Assembly (NCBI RefSeq): GCF_023806485.1 | Contig: NZ_JAMSLR010000003.1 | Span: forward strand, 124,001-188,000 | Length of the DNA: 64,000 bases | Reading direction: 5' to 3' | DNA from: Thermalbibacter longus | GTDB taxonomy: Bacteria; Chloroflexota; Chloroflexia; Thermomicrobiales; Thermomicrobiaceae | Shown here: one piece after another, positions 1-15,481 of the stretch | Numbering within the stretch: the stretch's first letter is position 1 | Layout: every line of letters starts with the position of its first letter | Notes under the pieces: generated by a model | The model's input: only the letters and a program-made list of their open reading frames with translations | The model's database searches: none | What the model was told of the DNA's origin: nothing | Translations under genes and position numbers: made by a program

Positions 1-361
1 GCGGCATGATGATGTGGTTGTATGCCTGCGCCATCGCCGAGCCGTGGCCGCCGAACCGCACCTGGCTCTCGCGGTCAGCCGCCAGGATAGCCTGGTAGAC
101 CGCCGGCTCCTGCTCCGCCATCCAGGAAAGGAGCGTAGGGCCGAAGTTGAAGCTGATCCGGGCGTAGTTGTCGACGATCTTGACGATCCGCCCCTCGCTG
201 TTGAGGATGCGCGACCAGGCGTTCGGCCCGTAGCACTCCGCCGTAATCCGCGCGTTCCAGTCGTGGTAGGGGTATGCCGAGTCCTGGAGTTCAACGACTT
301 CGAGCCAGGGATTCTCGCGCGGTGGCTGGTAGAAGTGACCGTGGATACAAATATGCTTCAT
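1..361 (-). CDS. Glycoside hydrolase family 57 (DUF3536-type), N-terminal part
   Basis: Partial gene: the ATG is at 361 and the frame runs off the left edge with 120 codons present. The start region reads HGHFYQPPRENPW, followed by a conserved-looking segment (YPYHDWNARITAECYGPN) that is typical of the amino end of GH57 enzymes carrying a DUF3536 region. GH57 enzymes act on alpha-glucans (amylase, branching or glucanotransferase activity); which of these applies cannot be told from the fragment. It is the last visible gene of the glucan/trehalose cluster, about 100 bases after treZ on the same strand. The catalytic part lies outside the window, so substrate is unknown. Confidence 0.85.
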   Translation of the reverse strand, partial: MKHICIHGHFYQPPRENPWLEVVELQDSAYPYHDWNARITAECYGPNAWSRILNSEGRIVKIVDNYARISFNFGPTLLSWMAEQEPAVYQAILAADRESQVRFGGHGSAMAQAYNHIIMP

Positions 362-460
362 GCAAACTCCAAACCTCGTCTCGCGGCAATCAGCGGTGGT
401 CTCTCCGTCTCGTCGATTCACGTGGCCGTCCGGCCTCGATGAGGTCAGAGCGGCTCTTCC

Positions 461-2308
461 TCACGAGTCGTCTTCGTGCTCCAGGAGGATGGCTGACCAG
501 GGTTGAGCGCCCAAGTTTACCATACTATTCACCGCGAGCTGATCACCGAGCCTGCTGCCCTGGCCGTTCCAGCGCTCGGCTTCGGAGTCGAGCCGGACGC
601 TCCACACCCCCGGTTCTAGGCTGAGCGGGATACTCTGGGCCTGCGCGGCGAAACACAGGATCAGGCATGCCCGGCTGTTCCCCGCCTGCCGGTGCACGAT
701 GATCGACCGGTGTTCCTCGCGAACCTGCACGTCGATCCCCTCGCGATCCAGCGTCGCTAGTGCCGGAATGCTTCTCCGCAGGCGGAGCAACTCCCGGTAG
801 TACGCCTGCAGCGCGGCATGCTGGCGCTGCTCACGGAGCGCGCGCTGGAGCTTCGAGCGCTCGAACGTGGCCGGATCCTGCGGGTCGGGCACCTCGTCGC
901 CCCAGGCGAAGGCGGCGAACTCTCTGCGGCGTCCCTCGCGCACCGCGCGGGCTAGGTCTGGATCGCTGTGGCTGGTGAAGTACTGGAACGGCGCGGTCTC
1001 GCCGTACTCCTCGCCCATGAAGAGCAGGGGCAGGTACGGCGAGAGGATGACGGTGGCGGCGGCCAGCTTGAGCTGGGCGAGCGAGACGAGCTGGCTCAAC
1101 CGCTCTCCGGCTGCCCGGTTGCCCACCTGGTCGTGGTTCTGCGCGCACACCACGAACTGCCGGGGGTGAGCCAGCGGGGCTGGCCGGCCGTGGCTCCGGC
1201 GGCGATGGGGCGAATACTGACCGGTGTAGGTGAAGCCGGAGCGAAGCGCCCGGGCCAGGTGATCGAGGGAACCGTAGTCCTGGTAGTAGCCCTGTCGCTC
1301 GCCGGTCAGGAGCGAGTGCAGGCTGTGGTGGAAGTCGTCGCTCCAGACGCCGTCTAGCCCGTAGCCGCCAGCGGCAGGGTGAGCGATCAGCCGGGGATCA
1401 TTGGCGTCGCTCTCGGCGATGACGTGGATCAAGCGGCCCTGGCGCTCGGCCTCGCGGTGGATGGCCTGGGAGAGCTCCTCGAGGATATGGAGCGGCCGCT
1501 GGTCGAGGATGGCGTGCACGGCGTCCAGCCGGAAGCCGTCGATGTGGTACTCGCGGAGCCACATCAGCGCGTTCTCGATCACGTAGCGGCGCACCTCGTC
1601 GCTCGCTGGCCCGTCGAAGTTGATGGCTGGTCCCCAGGGAGTGCGGTAGCGCTCGGTGAAGTAGAAGCCGTACTCGCCCAAGTAGTTGCCCTCCGGGCCG
1701 AGGTGGTTGTAGATCACGTCCAGGAAGACCGTGATCCCCTGCCGGTGACAGGCATCGACCAGCCGGCGCAGGCCGTCGGGCCCGCCGTACGAGTGCTGGA
1801 CGGCGAACGGATAGACGGCGTCGTAGCCCCAGTTGCGCTCGCCGGGGAACTGGCTCACCGGCATCAGCTCGATCGCCGTGATCCCCAGTTCAGCCAGCTC
1901 GGGCAGGTGAGGGACGACGGCGTCGAACGTCCCTTCCGGGGTGAAGGCGCCGACGTGCAGCTCGTAGAAGATCAGCGCGTCTTGCGGTCGTCCACGCCAC
2001 TCGCGGTCAGTCCAGGCAAATCCCGTCGGGTCGACCAGCGCCGATGGGCCGTGCACGCCGAGCGGCTGCCAGCGTGACGCGGGGTCGGGCAGATCGCGCT
2101 CCCCCTCCAGCCGGTACCAGTACCGCGTTCCGGGCTCCACATCCGTTGCGACGACGCTCCAGTACCCGCGCTCCCCGCGCTCCATCGGGACGAGCCGCTC
2201 GCGCGGCGTCAGCAGGTGCAGATCGAGCCGCTCGACCTTCGGGGCCCACACGGTGAAGCGGGCACGCCGCTCGCCCAGGTACACCGCGCCGAGCGTGAGG
2301 TCGACCAT
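461..2308 (-). CDS. treZ: Malto-oligosyltrehalose trehalohydrolase
   Basis: 615 residues, normal for TreZ. The enzyme cleaves trehalose from the end of maltooligosyl-trehalose (the TreY product). An N-terminal CBM48-like beta domain (FTVWAPKVERLDL, about residues 18-30) precedes a GH13 barrel with YNHLGPEGNYLG, the nucleophile Asp262 in DGFRLDAVHA, and the acid Glu299 in VIAESDAND. The last sheet contains CAQNHDQVGNRA. A GGGAG site lies about 8 bases before the ATG. It follows glgB by 78 bases on the same strand. The usual partner treY is not in the window. Without it TreZ has no obvious substrate source, so treY is presumably elsewhere in the genome (inference). Confidence 0.93.
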   Translation of the reverse strand: MVDLTLGAVYLGERRARFTVWAPKVERLDLHLLTPRERLVPMERGERGYWSVVATDVEPGTRYWYRLEGERDLPDPASRWQPLGVHGPSALVDPTGFAWTDREWRGRPQDALIFYELHVGAFTPEGTFDAVVPHLPELAELGITAIELMPVSQFPGERNWGYDAVYPFAVQHSYGGPDGLRRLVDACHRQGITVFLDVIYNHLGPEGNYLGEYGFYFTERYRTPWGPAINFDGPASDEVRRYVIENALMWLREYHIDGFRLDAVHAILDQRPLHILEELSQAIHREAERQGRLIHVIAESDANDPRLIAHPAAGGYGLDGVWSDDFHHSLHSLLTGERQGYYQDYGSLDHLARALRSGFTYTGQYSPHRRRSHGRPAPLAHPRQFVVCAQNHDQVGNRAAGERLSQLVSLAQLKLAAATVILSPYLPLLFMGEEYGETAPFQYFTSHSDPDLARAVREGRRREFAAFAWGDEVPDPQDPATFERSKLQRALREQRQHAALQAYYRELLRLRRSIPALATLDREGIDVQVREEHRSIIVHRQAGNSRACLILCFAAQAQSIPLSLEPGVWSVRLDSEAERWNGQGSRLGDQLAVNSMVNLGAQPWSAILLEHEDDS

Positions 2309-2386
2309 CGTGATCGCTCCCTTCGTCCCCCTGGCAGCGTCTGGCCGCGCCTACCGGTCGCGAGCCCGGCGCAGCCGGGAGAAGGT

Positions 2387-4308
<1,922 letters not shown>

Positions 4309-4312
<4 letters not shown>

Positions 4313-6356
4313 GCCTCACCCCCTTGTCGTCGCAGCCGATCGATCTGTGCCAGCAGGGCTTGCAGGGCGGCGGAGTTGGTGACATCTTCGAGCGCGTAGC
4401 GTGCCTTGCGACGCCAGTTCGGCTGCTCCAGTCCAGTACCGGGCCGGTTCTGTGGCTCCGTCTCCAACCACAGGTCTTCGAGGTTGACCACGAGTGCCTG
4501 AGCTGGGCTGGCGGCGAGGAAGGCGAGGAAGCCGTGGAGCGCGGCGAGCGCTTCGTCCCCTTCGACAGCGGTGAGACAGCCTTGCTGCCGGAGCCAGGCC
4601 AGCAACCGCTGCCGCTCCTGAGCTGGCCAGGATCCCCAGAGCGCGGCGAACGGGGGCAGGTCGTGCGTGTCCAGGCAGGCGAGCGCGTTGCGTGGCGGGG
4701 CAGCGGCCTGGCCGCCGGGCCGTAGCTCGAAGGGCAGGACATACATGCGGAGCAGCCCGTGCCGGGCCATGGCCCGGCGCACCGCGTCTGGAGCCGTGCC
4801 GAGATCCTCGCCGACAACGATGCAGCGGCCGCGGTGCGACTCGAGCGCCAGCACGGCGTACATCTCCTCGGCCGGGTAACGGATGTAGACGCCGTCCCGG
4901 CCGCTGCTCCCGGCTGGGATGAGGTACAGCCGGTGCAGCCCCATCACGTGGTCGATCCTGAGCATGCCGGCGTGACACAGGTGGTGCTGGAGGCAAGCCC
5001 GGAGATAGCCGTAACCGTCCTCTCGTTGCCGCTCTGGGTGCAGCGGCGGGAACCCCCACACCTGACCCTCGTCGAAGAAGGGATCCGGAGGCGCGCCGGC
5101 GCTGACGCTCTGGATGAAGAGATCGCGGAAACGCCAGGTGTCGAAGCCATCCGGGTGGACGCCGACCGGTAGATCGAGATAGAGCCCTTGCCCGCCCTGA
5201 TCGTGGCGCTGCGCGAGCTGCCGCACCTGCTGCTCGGCCGCCCACTGCACGTAGAGGTGGTAGCGCGCGACATCGGGGTCGCCATCGGTACGCTGCCCGC
5301 TCCGCAGCGGCTCGGGCCAGGCCGACCAGCCGGCCCGGTAACGCTCGACCGTGGCCCGGAAAGCAGCGTATCGCTCGGCTTCTGGGTGGGCGGCACGCCA
5401 GGTTTCGAGCTCCTCGCGCCGGGGCCCAGGCGTCTCCCAGCACTGGCGAGCCAGGAGCTCCAGCACGCGCCGGCGCAAGCGCATCCCGTGGCGATAGTCG
5501 ACGAGGCGGTCTCGGCGCAGCCGCCGGAGTTCGTCCTGGAAGTCGCGGGAGTTCACCAGGTCTCGAGCGGCACGGCTGGCCTGGAACTCCGCGAGCGCGG
5601 TGACATCCAGGTAGAACTCGTTCCAGAAGAGGCGGCTGACTGGAGCGTAGGGGCTGATCTCGAATGGCTCGTCCAGATAGGCAGCCAGGAGCGGCAGCGT
5701 GCCGGTGAACTGTCCTCCCAGGCGTTTCGTCCACTCGAGCAGGTCGGCGAGGTCGCTGAAGTTGCCGGCGCTCCAACTTCGATCACTGGTCAGCGCATAC
5801 AGTGGCAGGAAGGTGCCCCACAGGCGTGCTTGCTCGCCGCTGGGCTGCCAGGCCCGGCGCGGCGCAGCGATAACCGTTGCGGTAGCGAGCCCACCGTCGG
5901 GGAACCCGAGGCTCAGCCGGTGGTACCCCCGGGGGAGCCCCTCGGGCAGCGGGAGCGAGCGGAGGACGTAGCGACGGCCGTCGACCGATGCCGAGCCGGT
6001 CACCGGTAGCTGGCCCAGATCCACGCGCAGCTCCCGGCTCGACCCGTCTTCGAGCGCGATCACGGCGGCGAGTCGTCCAGCGTCAAGCTCGGACGGCAGC
6101 CGCAAGGGCAGATCCGCTGGGACATCGTCCCAGGCGACGACGACCGGCTCGCAGCGGCGGCTCCACTGCTCAACGTCCCGCGCCCGGAGCAGCTCAGGGG
6201 CGTCGTCGGGCCGCTCGATCGGAGTGCCGAGCGCTCGGAGGACGGCCATCAGGGCCTCAGGTCGCGCGGTCTGGCGCTGCCCCCGGATATCGCGATAGGC
6301 AATCTGGATGCCGTGCGAGAACGCGAGCCGGCGAAGCTCTCGAAAACCTGTCGATC

Positions 6357-6360
<4 letters not shown>
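4309..6360 (-). CDS. malQ: 4-alpha-glucanotransferase (amylomaltase)
   Basis: 683 residues. MalQ is a GH77 enzyme that moves maltooligosaccharide units between chains. It has the longer E. coli-like form with an amino-terminal extension of about 140 residues before the barrel (GTFLPLYAL). Signatures are Asp470 ([15 protein letters not shown]), Glu518 ([10 protein letters not shown]) and [13 protein letters not shown]. The open frame continues upstream to 7272, but that stretch is out-of-frame translation of the treS-maltokinase gene. The ATG at 6360 is chosen because it overlaps the preceding stop by four bases, has AGGTGA four bases upstream, and begins recognisable MalQ sequence. Confidence 0.95.
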
Positions 6361-9722
<3,362 letters not shown>

Positions 9723-9745
9723 CGGTCGTCGTGTCCCTCCTCGGC

Positions 9746-11767
9746 TCAGAGGTAGTACTCGAAGTCGTGTTCAGTCCGCACACGCCGGCGCAGGCGGAAG
9801 ATGTGCGCCGGTAGGATCTGCGGGTTGAGCTCGACGTAATTTGTCGAGCCGTGCCAGAGGTAGCGGCTGTCGCTCAGCAGGTCGTGCACCTGGTAGGGGT
9901 GGAGCGGATCGACGTTCAGATCCTCCAGCGGCAGCGTCACCCAGCCGGACTGGGTGTGGTACGGATCCAAGTTGACCACTGTCAGGATCACGTTGCTCAG
10001 ATCGTCCGTGGTCTTGGTGTACGCGATGAGCTCGGGGTTATCGACCGGGTGAAAGCGCAGGTTCCAGTCGCGCTGCAGGGCCGGGTTCTCTCGACGGATG
10101 CGGTTGACGCGGGCGATCAGCGGCGCCAGGCTGTGAGGCGCCTCCAGATCCCAGTAGCGGATCTCGTACTTCTCCGAGTTCAGGTACTCCTCGCTGCCCG
10201 GCGCGAGCGGCACGTGCTCGCACAGCTCGAAGGCCGGCCCGTAGATCCCGTAGCTGGCGCCGAGCGTGGCGGCGAGCACCAGCCGGGCGATGAAGGACGG
10301 CCGCCCCCCGTGCTGGAGGTACTCGGTGAGGATGTCAGGCGTGTTGGGCCAGAGGTTCGGGCGGAAGTACTCGCGTACTTCGGTCTGGGTGAGCTCGGTG
10401 AAGTACTGTTCGAGTTCCCACTTGGTGTTGCGCCAGGCGAAGTAGGTGTACGACTGGGTGAAGCCGAGCTTGGCCAGATGGTACATGACCTTCGGGCGGG
10501 TGAACGCCTCGGAGAGGAAGATCGTCTCCGGAAAGTCGCGCTTGATCTCGGCGATCAGCCACTCCCAGAAGCGGAAGGGTTTGGTGTGCGGGTTATCCAC
10601 CCGGAAGATGCGTATCCCTTGCTGAACCCAGAAGAGCACGACCCGCTTCAGCTCGTCCCACAGCTCGCGCCAGTGCTCGGTCTCGAAGTCGAACGGGTAG
10701 ATGTCCTGGTACTTCTTGGGCGGGTTCTCCGCGTACTGGACTGTCCCGTCGGGACGCCGGCGGAACCACTCCGGGTGCTGCCGCACGTACGGATGGTCTG
10801 GAGAGCACTGGAAGGCGAGGTCGAGCGCGACTTCGATGCCGAGCTGCTGGGCTCGCTCGACGAAGCGGCGAAAATCGTCCAGCGTGCCGAGCGCGGGATT
10901 GATCGCGTCGTGCCCGCCGTCCCCCGCTCCGATCGCCCAGGGGCTGCCCGGATCGTCTGGACCCGCGACGAGGGTGTTGTTCCGTCCCTTGCGATTGGTG
11001 CGGCCGATCGGGTGGATCGGCGGGAGGTAGAGCACATCGAACCCCATGCCGGCGATGTAGGGCAGCCGGGCTTCACAGTCGCGAAAGGTGCCGTGACGGC
11101 CGGGCTCCGGCGCGCACGACCGCGGGAACATCTCGTACCAGGTGCTGAAGCGCGCGCGCTCGCGGTCGACGGTGACCCGCAGCGTGCGCTGGTACTGGCT
11201 GGCGAACGGGCGGTCATCGTACCGGGCCATCAGCTCGGCGAGCTCCGGCTCCAGCGCGAGCTCGGCATGCTCTTGCCCTTCGCGGAGCCGCGCCGCGTAG
11301 GAGCGCAGCAGCTCGCCATCGGCCTCCCCGGCGCGCGCCGCGGCTGCTTCGATCAGCTCGGCCCCGATCAGCAGGTCGACCGAGACGTCCTGCTCGGCTT
11401 GCAGTCGCTTGCGCAGGTCGCGCGCCCAGGTCTGGTACCGGTCGACCCAGGCCAGCACCGTGTACTCGTAGGTGCCCAGCTCCATGACCGTGAACGTCCC
11501 GCGCCAGCGGTCGTTCTCGACCAGCGTCATCGGCGCTTCGTCCCAGTCCGGCTGGCGCAGGTGGCGAAAGCGCAGGACAGCCGAGACTGCGTCGTGACCA
11601 TCGGCGAAGATGTCGGCCTCGACGACCACCGGCTCGCTGATGGTGCGCTTGATCGCGAACAGTCCACAGTCGATCTCCGGGCTGAGGCGCTCGATGACGA
11701 CGCGCTGCCGGCCTTCCGCCGGGAACTGCTCGGCGCTGATCGCTCGATTCCGGAGCACCTCTGCCAC
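9746..11767 (-). CDS. glgE: Alpha-1,4-glucan:maltose-1-phosphate maltosyltransferase
   Basis: 673 residues from the chosen start. GlgE (GH13_3) extends alpha-1,4-glucan using maltose-1-phosphate. The N-terminal beta domain (about residues 10-100) is followed by the barrel with the nucleophile Asp391 in RVDNPHTKP and the acid Glu420 in [11 protein letters not shown]. Also visible are TGPHPIGRT-like ([14 protein letters not shown]) and KYEIRYWDL motifs. The frame is open to an ATG at 11812, but a GTG at 11767 with AGAGGTG six bases upstream fits better, and the family-like sequence starts soon after it. It is first in the cluster, behind a shared divergent intergenic region. Confidence 0.95.
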   Translation of the reverse strand: MAEVLRNRAISAEQFPAEGRQRVVIERLSPEIDCGLFAIKRTISEPVVVEADIFADGHDAVSAVLRFRHLRQPDWDEAPMTLVENDRWRGTFTVMELGTYEYTVLAWVDRYQTWARDLRKRLQAEQDVSVDLLIGAELIEAAAARAGEADGELLRSYAARLREGQEHAELALEPELAELMARYDDRPFASQYQRTLRVTVDRERARFSTWYEMFPRSCAPEPGRHGTFRDCEARLPYIAGMGFDVLYLPPIHPIGRTNRKGRNNTLVAGPDDPGSPWAIGAGDGGHDAINPALGTLDDFRRFVERAQQLGIEVALDLAFQCSPDHPYVRQHPEWFRRRPDGTVQYAENPPKKYQDIYPFDFETEHWRELWDELKRVVLFWVQQGIRIFRVDNPHTKPFRFWEWLIAEIKRDFPETIFLSEAFTRPKVMYHLAKLGFTQSYTYFAWRNTKWELEQYFTELTQTEVREYFRPNLWPNTPDILTEYLQHGGRPSFIARLVLAATLGASYGIYGPAFELCEHVPLAPGSEEYLNSEKYEIRYWDLEAPHSLAPLIARVNRIRRENPALQRDWNLRFHPVDNPELIAYTKTTDDLSNVILTVVNLDPYHTQSGWVTLPLEDLNVDPLHPYQVHDLLSDSRYLWHGSTNYVELNPQILPAHIFRLRRRVRTEHDFEYYL

Positions 11768-11901
11768 AGACTGCACCTCTCTACCGCTCGTTCGCGCGTC
11801 GGGGCACCGCATCCTGCTCGCCGGTGGGATTCAACGGGACAAACGGCCGCGCCCGTGTCTGGTATCGTCGGGGCGCGCAGCGCATCGATTGTTCTGTCTT
11901 G

Positions 11902-11930
11902 ATCCTAGCAAACTGCGCGGGGAGCGTCGG
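11902..11930 (-). promoter_or_regulatory. Probable promoter of the glgE cluster
   Basis: On the minus strand CCGACG (11925-11930) lies 17 bases before TAGGAT (11902-11907). The latter is preceded by TGC, which makes an extended -10 element. It sits about 135 bases before the glgE GTG. The -35 match is poor (3 of 6), so the call leans on the extended -10. Confidence 0.4.
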
Positions 11931-11962
11931 GTATCATGCGCTAGGCCTGGAAGGAGGGCAAG

Positions 11963-12721
11963 ATGCGGGTCGCGGTAATCTCCGACATGCACGGCAATCT
12001 GCTCGCGCTGGACGCCGTGCTCGCCGAGCTCGACGCGACTGGGCCGTACGATGCGGTCGTGATCGGCGGCGACCTCGCGTTCGGCGGCCCGCGCCCAGCC
12101 GAGTGCATCGACCGTATCCGCGAGCGCGGCTTCCCGGCGGTGCGAGGCAACACCGACGAGTTCATCGTCGAGCTCGCCACCGGAGGCCGGATACCGGCCA
12201 GGGTGGCGCACGAGTCGCAGCGCCACACAGCGTCCGAGCCGATGCTCCAGCGGTACCGCTGGACGGTCGAGCGCCTCGCGGCTGAGCAGATCGAGTACCT
12301 GGTCAGCTTGCCGCTGGCTTGGGTGATCCCGTCGCCGGCAGGCCGGGCGCTCACGGTGGCGCATGCGACGCCGTGGAATGCGCACGATACCGTACGGGAA
12401 GGCGCTCCCGAGGAGCTGGCTCGCCGGATGCTGGATCAGGCCGGCGGGCAGGCGCTCGCCTACGGCCATATTCATGTGCAGTACCAGCGGCGGGTCGATG
12501 GCCGGCTGCTGGCCGCGGTCGGCAGCGTCGGGCTGCCGTTCGACGGCGATCGGCGCGCCGCCTATGCTGTCTTCACGCTCGGCGAGGACGGCTGGGCGGT
12601 GGAGTTTCGCCGCGTCGCCTACGACGTGGAGCGAGCCCTAGAAGAGACCCTCGCCTCCGGCATGCCGGGGGCCGAGTTCCAGGCAGCGATCCTGCGCGCG
12701 GCGAGGCCTCCCGGCGCGTAG
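11963..12721 (+). CDS. Calcineurin-like metallophosphoesterase (YfcE/MJ0936 type)
   Basis: 252 residues. The full two-metal phosphoesterase signature is present: ISDMHGN (about residue 6), GGDLAFGGP (about 34), RGNTDEF (about 61), AHATPW (about 133), and AYGHIHVQY (about 171) followed by GSVGLPFDGD. Members hydrolyse phosphodiesters or phosphomonoesters; the natural substrate cannot be read from sequence. An AGGAGG at 11951-11956 positions the ATG. It stands alone, divergent from the glgE cluster and convergent with the aldolase-domain gene, with a strong hairpin after it. Confidence 0.88.
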   Translation: MRVAVISDMHGNLLALDAVLAELDATGPYDAVVIGGDLAFGGPRPAECIDRIRERGFPAVRGNTDEFIVELATGGRIPARVAHESQRHTASEPMLQRYRWTVERLAAEQIEYLVSLPLAWVIPSPAGRALTVAHATPWNAHDTVREGAPEELARRMLDQAGGQALAYGHIHVQYQRRVDGRLLAAVGSVGLPFDGDRRAAYAVFTLGEDGWAVEFRRVAYDVERALEETLASGMPGAEFQAAILRAARPPGA

Positions 12722-12816
12722 GAGGAAGCGTGGCAGTCCTGCCAGCGTCGCGGGGCGAGGCGTCGGAGAGCAGCCCGGCCTGGGTGAGCGCCGAGGCCGA
12801 GGTGGTCGGTCGCGAC

Positions 12817-12848
12817 GCGGGGTGCGCTGCCTTGCGGGCGCACCCCGC
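12817..12848. terminator. Perfect 11-bp hairpin between convergent genes
   Basis: GCGGGGTGCGC (12817-12827) pairs perfectly with GCGCACCCCGC (12838-12848) around a 10-base loop. It lies in the gap between two convergent genes, so it could stop transcription from both sides. No T-run follows on either strand, so it is not a textbook intrinsic terminator. Confidence 0.5.
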
Positions 12849-12902
12849 ACCGGCTCAGTTACTGCGCGGGCGAACGGGGCGGATTGCGCGGTCGGGCCGA
12901 AG

Positions 12903-14051
12903 TCAGGACATCGGCACCTGAGGGATGATCTTCCCTTCGATCCGCTCGAAGATCTCGTCCATGCTCCGGCCGGTAATCGTCACGCCGTGGTTCTTGAGCC
13001 CGATGACGGCGCGCGAGGGGTCGGGCTCCTGGGCCAGCAGGCGGGAGACCGCCTGCGCGAGCTCGATCGTCCCGCACGGGTAGTTGATCTCGGTCGAGCG
13101 GATCCCCTCCATCCAGGCGTGGACATGGACGATCGCGCCGATCTCGGGGTGCTGCTGGTAGATCATCCAGTGCTCGATCGCGTCGACCGAGACGCGCCGT
13201 GGCTGCACGTGGGGCGGCACGCTCAGGATGATCGCAGGGATGGCGGGGTCGAACCCGGACACGAGGAGGATGTCCTGGCCGATCACCTCCAGCTTCGCCT
13301 TGTTGACGCCGCTGGCGCTCATCCAGAAGCGATTGCGATCCTTGCGCGCGCTCAGGTTCCCGTAGCTCAGTCCCCCGAGGCCGTAGAGCCGCTTCACGTG
13401 TCGCAGTTCCCGCTCGGTCAAGATCTCGTGGACGGGGAACGGCGCCGGCAGGAGGTTCATGGCGTCCAACCGCTTGCCGGCGCGAGAGATCTGCTCGGTG
13501 ATCTCGTCGCCGTTCCACAGCTCCGGCTCGAGGTCGGTGCGGAAGATGTTGTTGATCACCAGACGCGAGGACGCCAGCGGGTGGAGGCGCTCGTAGATCT
13601 CGGCGAAGAAGTCGTCGTCACGTCCTGGCCGGTGCCGGACGGTGTAGTGGCCGCGCTCCAGCGTGATGAAGTGGGCCTCGATCCCCTCTTGGCCGGGCAA
13701 CAGGAGGATCACCAGGTTCGCCAGTGCTCGCAGCAGATAGGGGTAGCCGGTGACCAGGACATCGCTGGGTTGCTCCGGTAGCTCGGTGATCCCGACGACG
13801 AAGGTGGCCTGGGCCTTCCGGCGGTACTGCTGTGGCTTGTCGTGCGGGAAGACGCTCAGCACTAGCCGGATATCCGGTATTGGACGCTCGAAGAACTCGT
13901 GCCCCCGCCGTTGGAGCTCCTGGCGCAATCCCTCGGCGAACCATGCTAATCTCGGAGTCAACCCCTCCCCGATGATCGTGAAGGTTCCCCGTTCAGGCTC
14001 ATCTCGATCGAGATTCATCGTGGCAATCAGTGGCTCAGACTGCATGTTCAC
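12903..14051 (-). CDS. Class II aldolase/adducin-family protein with unknown N-terminal domain
   Basis: 382 residues. The C-terminal half (about 185-382) is a class II aldolase/adducin fold: GNLSARKDRNRFWMSASGVNK, the metal-site motif HVHAWMEG and a third histidine in LKNHGVTITG. Class II aldolases of this fold act on sugar phosphates such as fuculose- or rhamnulose-phosphate, but some members are epimerases or dehydratases, so the reaction is not assigned. The first 180 residues (for example LVLSVFPHDKPQQYRRKAQATF and VLVTGYPYLLRALANLV) match nothing I recognise and look like a separate globular domain. A second ATG at 14018 is an alternative start. The gene is monocistronic or paired with the lipid kinase upstream. 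Confidence 0.8.
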   Translation of the reverse strand: MNMQSEPLIATMNLDRDEPERGTFTIIGEGLTPRLAWFAEGLRQELQRRGHEFFERPIPDIRLVLSVFPHDKPQQYRRKAQATFVVGITELPEQPSDVLVTGYPYLLRALANLVILLLPGQEGIEAHFITLERGHYTVRHRPGRDDDFFAEIYERLHPLASSRLVINNIFRTDLEPELWNGDEITEQISRAGKRLDAMNLLPAPFPVHEILTERELRHVKRLYGLGGLSYGNLSARKDRNRFWMSASGVNKAKLEVIGQDILLVSGFDPAIPAIILSVPPHVQPRRVSVDAIEHWMIYQQHPEIGAIVHVHAWMEGIRSTEINYPCGTIELAQAVSRLLAQEPDPSRAVIGLKNHGVTITGRSMDEIFERIEGKIIPQVPMS

Positions 14052-14183
14052 CGTGCCCCCACCGCTCCGCTCTGTCTGTGTCCCCCGAGGATCGTTCCAT
14101 TGTGGGTCGTTCCAGCGTCATGGCGAGACGGCGCTGCCCGCCGGGGGAGCGCGCCTCATTGTGGCAGACCCGCTGCCTTCCGG

Positions 14184-15197
14184 TCAACCTCTGCCCATGC
14201 CCTCGCACGTGCCACGCGGCACCCGAAACGCGACCGCGCGGGGCAGGACGCTGGCTGTCACGTCGGTAAAGCCTGGCTGCTCACCGTCGAGCTCGATGCG
14301 CAGCGGCTCGGGCGCGTGGATCGTTACCCGGCGTGCCTGCCAGTGCTGGACTGCCGGGTGGCCGATATGCCCACCGCGGTAGACCGCCGGCAGGAGCGAG
14401 GTGAGCAGTTGCCAGCGCGAGACGTCGTGCAGGATGAACACTTCGAGCATCCCGTCGGTCACCGAGGCCATCGGCGCGATCCGCATGCCGCCGGCATGGA
14501 AGCGGCCGTTGGCCAGCGCCACCATCAACGTCGGCCCGCGATGAACTGGGTCGCCGTCGACCCGGAGCTCGAGCGGGCGACTACGGTAGCGCAGGATCGT
14601 CCGAGCAGCGCCGAGCAGATAAGCGAGGAAGCCCCCGAACATCTTGGCCGATTGGCTCACCCAGGCTGCCGTCTCGGCTCCCAGGCCGACATCGGCCATG
14701 TTGACGAAGTAGCGGCGCTCCGGCTGCCCGCTCGGGCTGCGGTACTGGACGACGCCGACATCGACGCGGCAGACCTCGCCGTCCCGCAGGAGACTCACCG
14801 CGTGCTCTGGCCGGGTAATCCCGAAGAGCCGGGGAAAGTCGCGACCCGTACCGCAGGGAACGATCGTCAGCACGGCGTCCCGGGCGATGGGCTGGCCATC
14901 GGGACCGAGGTAGCCGTTCACGACCTCGTTCAAGGTCCCGTCGCCGCCGACGACGATAAGCTCGCGCGCGCCGCGCTGCAGTAGCTGGCGGGCGATCAGG
15001 GTGGCATCACCCGGGCCGCTGGTGTGCTCCTCCTCTACCCGTAGACCGAGCGCTTCGAGCCGCCGCTTGAGTGCTGGCCAGGCGCGGGCGGGACGGCCGC
15101 TGCCGGACGCCGGGTTGACGATGGCGTGGGCCGTCTCCACGACGTACCCGGTATCCGGCCAGATCGGGCGTACGTGCTTTTGGATCTCTCGCGACAT
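14184..15197 (-). CDS. Diacylglycerol kinase-family lipid kinase (DagK/YegS/LCB5 type)
   Basis: 337 residues, typical for the family. It would use ATP to phosphorylate a lipid such as diacylglycerol at the inner face of the membrane. Motifs: NPASGSGR near residue 29, VVGGDGTLNEVVNGYLG (the catalytic GGDGT) near 81, and CGTGRDFPRLFGI near 113. The C-terminal beta-sandwich contains GPTLMVALANGRFHAGGMRIAP. A probable promoter lies upstream and 132 bases separate it from the aldolase-domain gene. The exact lipid substrate cannot be inferred. Confidence 0.9.
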   Translation of the reverse strand: MSREIQKHVRPIWPDTGYVVETAHAIVNPASGSGRPARAWPALKRRLEALGLRVEEEHTSGPGDATLIARQLLQRGARELIVVGGDGTLNEVVNGYLGPDGQPIARDAVLTIVPCGTGRDFPRLFGITRPEHAVSLLRDGEVCRVDVGVVQYRSPSGQPERRYFVNMADVGLGAETAAWVSQSAKMFGGFLAYLLGAARTILRYRSRPLELRVDGDPVHRGPTLMVALANGRFHAGGMRIAPMASVTDGMLEVFILHDVSRWQLLTSLLPAVYRGGHIGHPAVQHWQARRVTIHAPEPLRIELDGEQPGFTDVTASVLPRAVAFRVPRGTCEGMGRG

Positions 15198-15257
15198 CAG
15201 CTCGGTCTCCTGCTGATGGCGGCGTCGGCCACAGGCGCCTGCGCTCGGGCTTGCGGA

Positions 15258-15287
15258 ATCCTACACTGCCGGGGGCGGCCATGTCGC
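15258..15287 (-). promoter_or_regulatory. Possible promoter of the lipid kinase gene
   Basis: Minus-strand GCGACA (15282-15287) and TAGGAT (15258-15263) are separated by 18 bases. The start codon is about 60 bases downstream. Both boxes are partial consensus matches. Confidence 0.35.
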
Positions 15288-15381
15288 GTGCCTCCTGGGA
15301 AGGTGCGCCCTGGGCCTGCAACACCGGCAAATAGGACTGCTGGGTGGTAGGCTACCGGCGCTGTCTTCTGTATGGTCAGGT

Positions 15382-15410
15382 TTGACGCGATTTGGCGCTC
15401 GTGTTATCCT
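15382..15410 (+). promoter_or_regulatory. Promoter of the LysM/M23 and mre run
   Basis: TTGACG (15382-15387), a 17-base spacer and TATCCT (15405-15410) make a good sigma-A type promoter. Transcription would start near 15417, leaving a leader of 65 to 130 bases depending on which start codon is used. Confidence 0.65.
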
Positions 15411-15481
15411 GCCGGAAAGGTATGGAGAGGGCGGCGCCAGCGCGCGAAGGGGGACGAAACTCTTGGCGCTTCGCCTCGTAA

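Noticed and set aside
9851-11902. Long open frame of 683 codons opposite glgE
   Set aside because: It is the complementary strand of a clear GH13 gene; such antisense frames are common at this GC content and show no domain.
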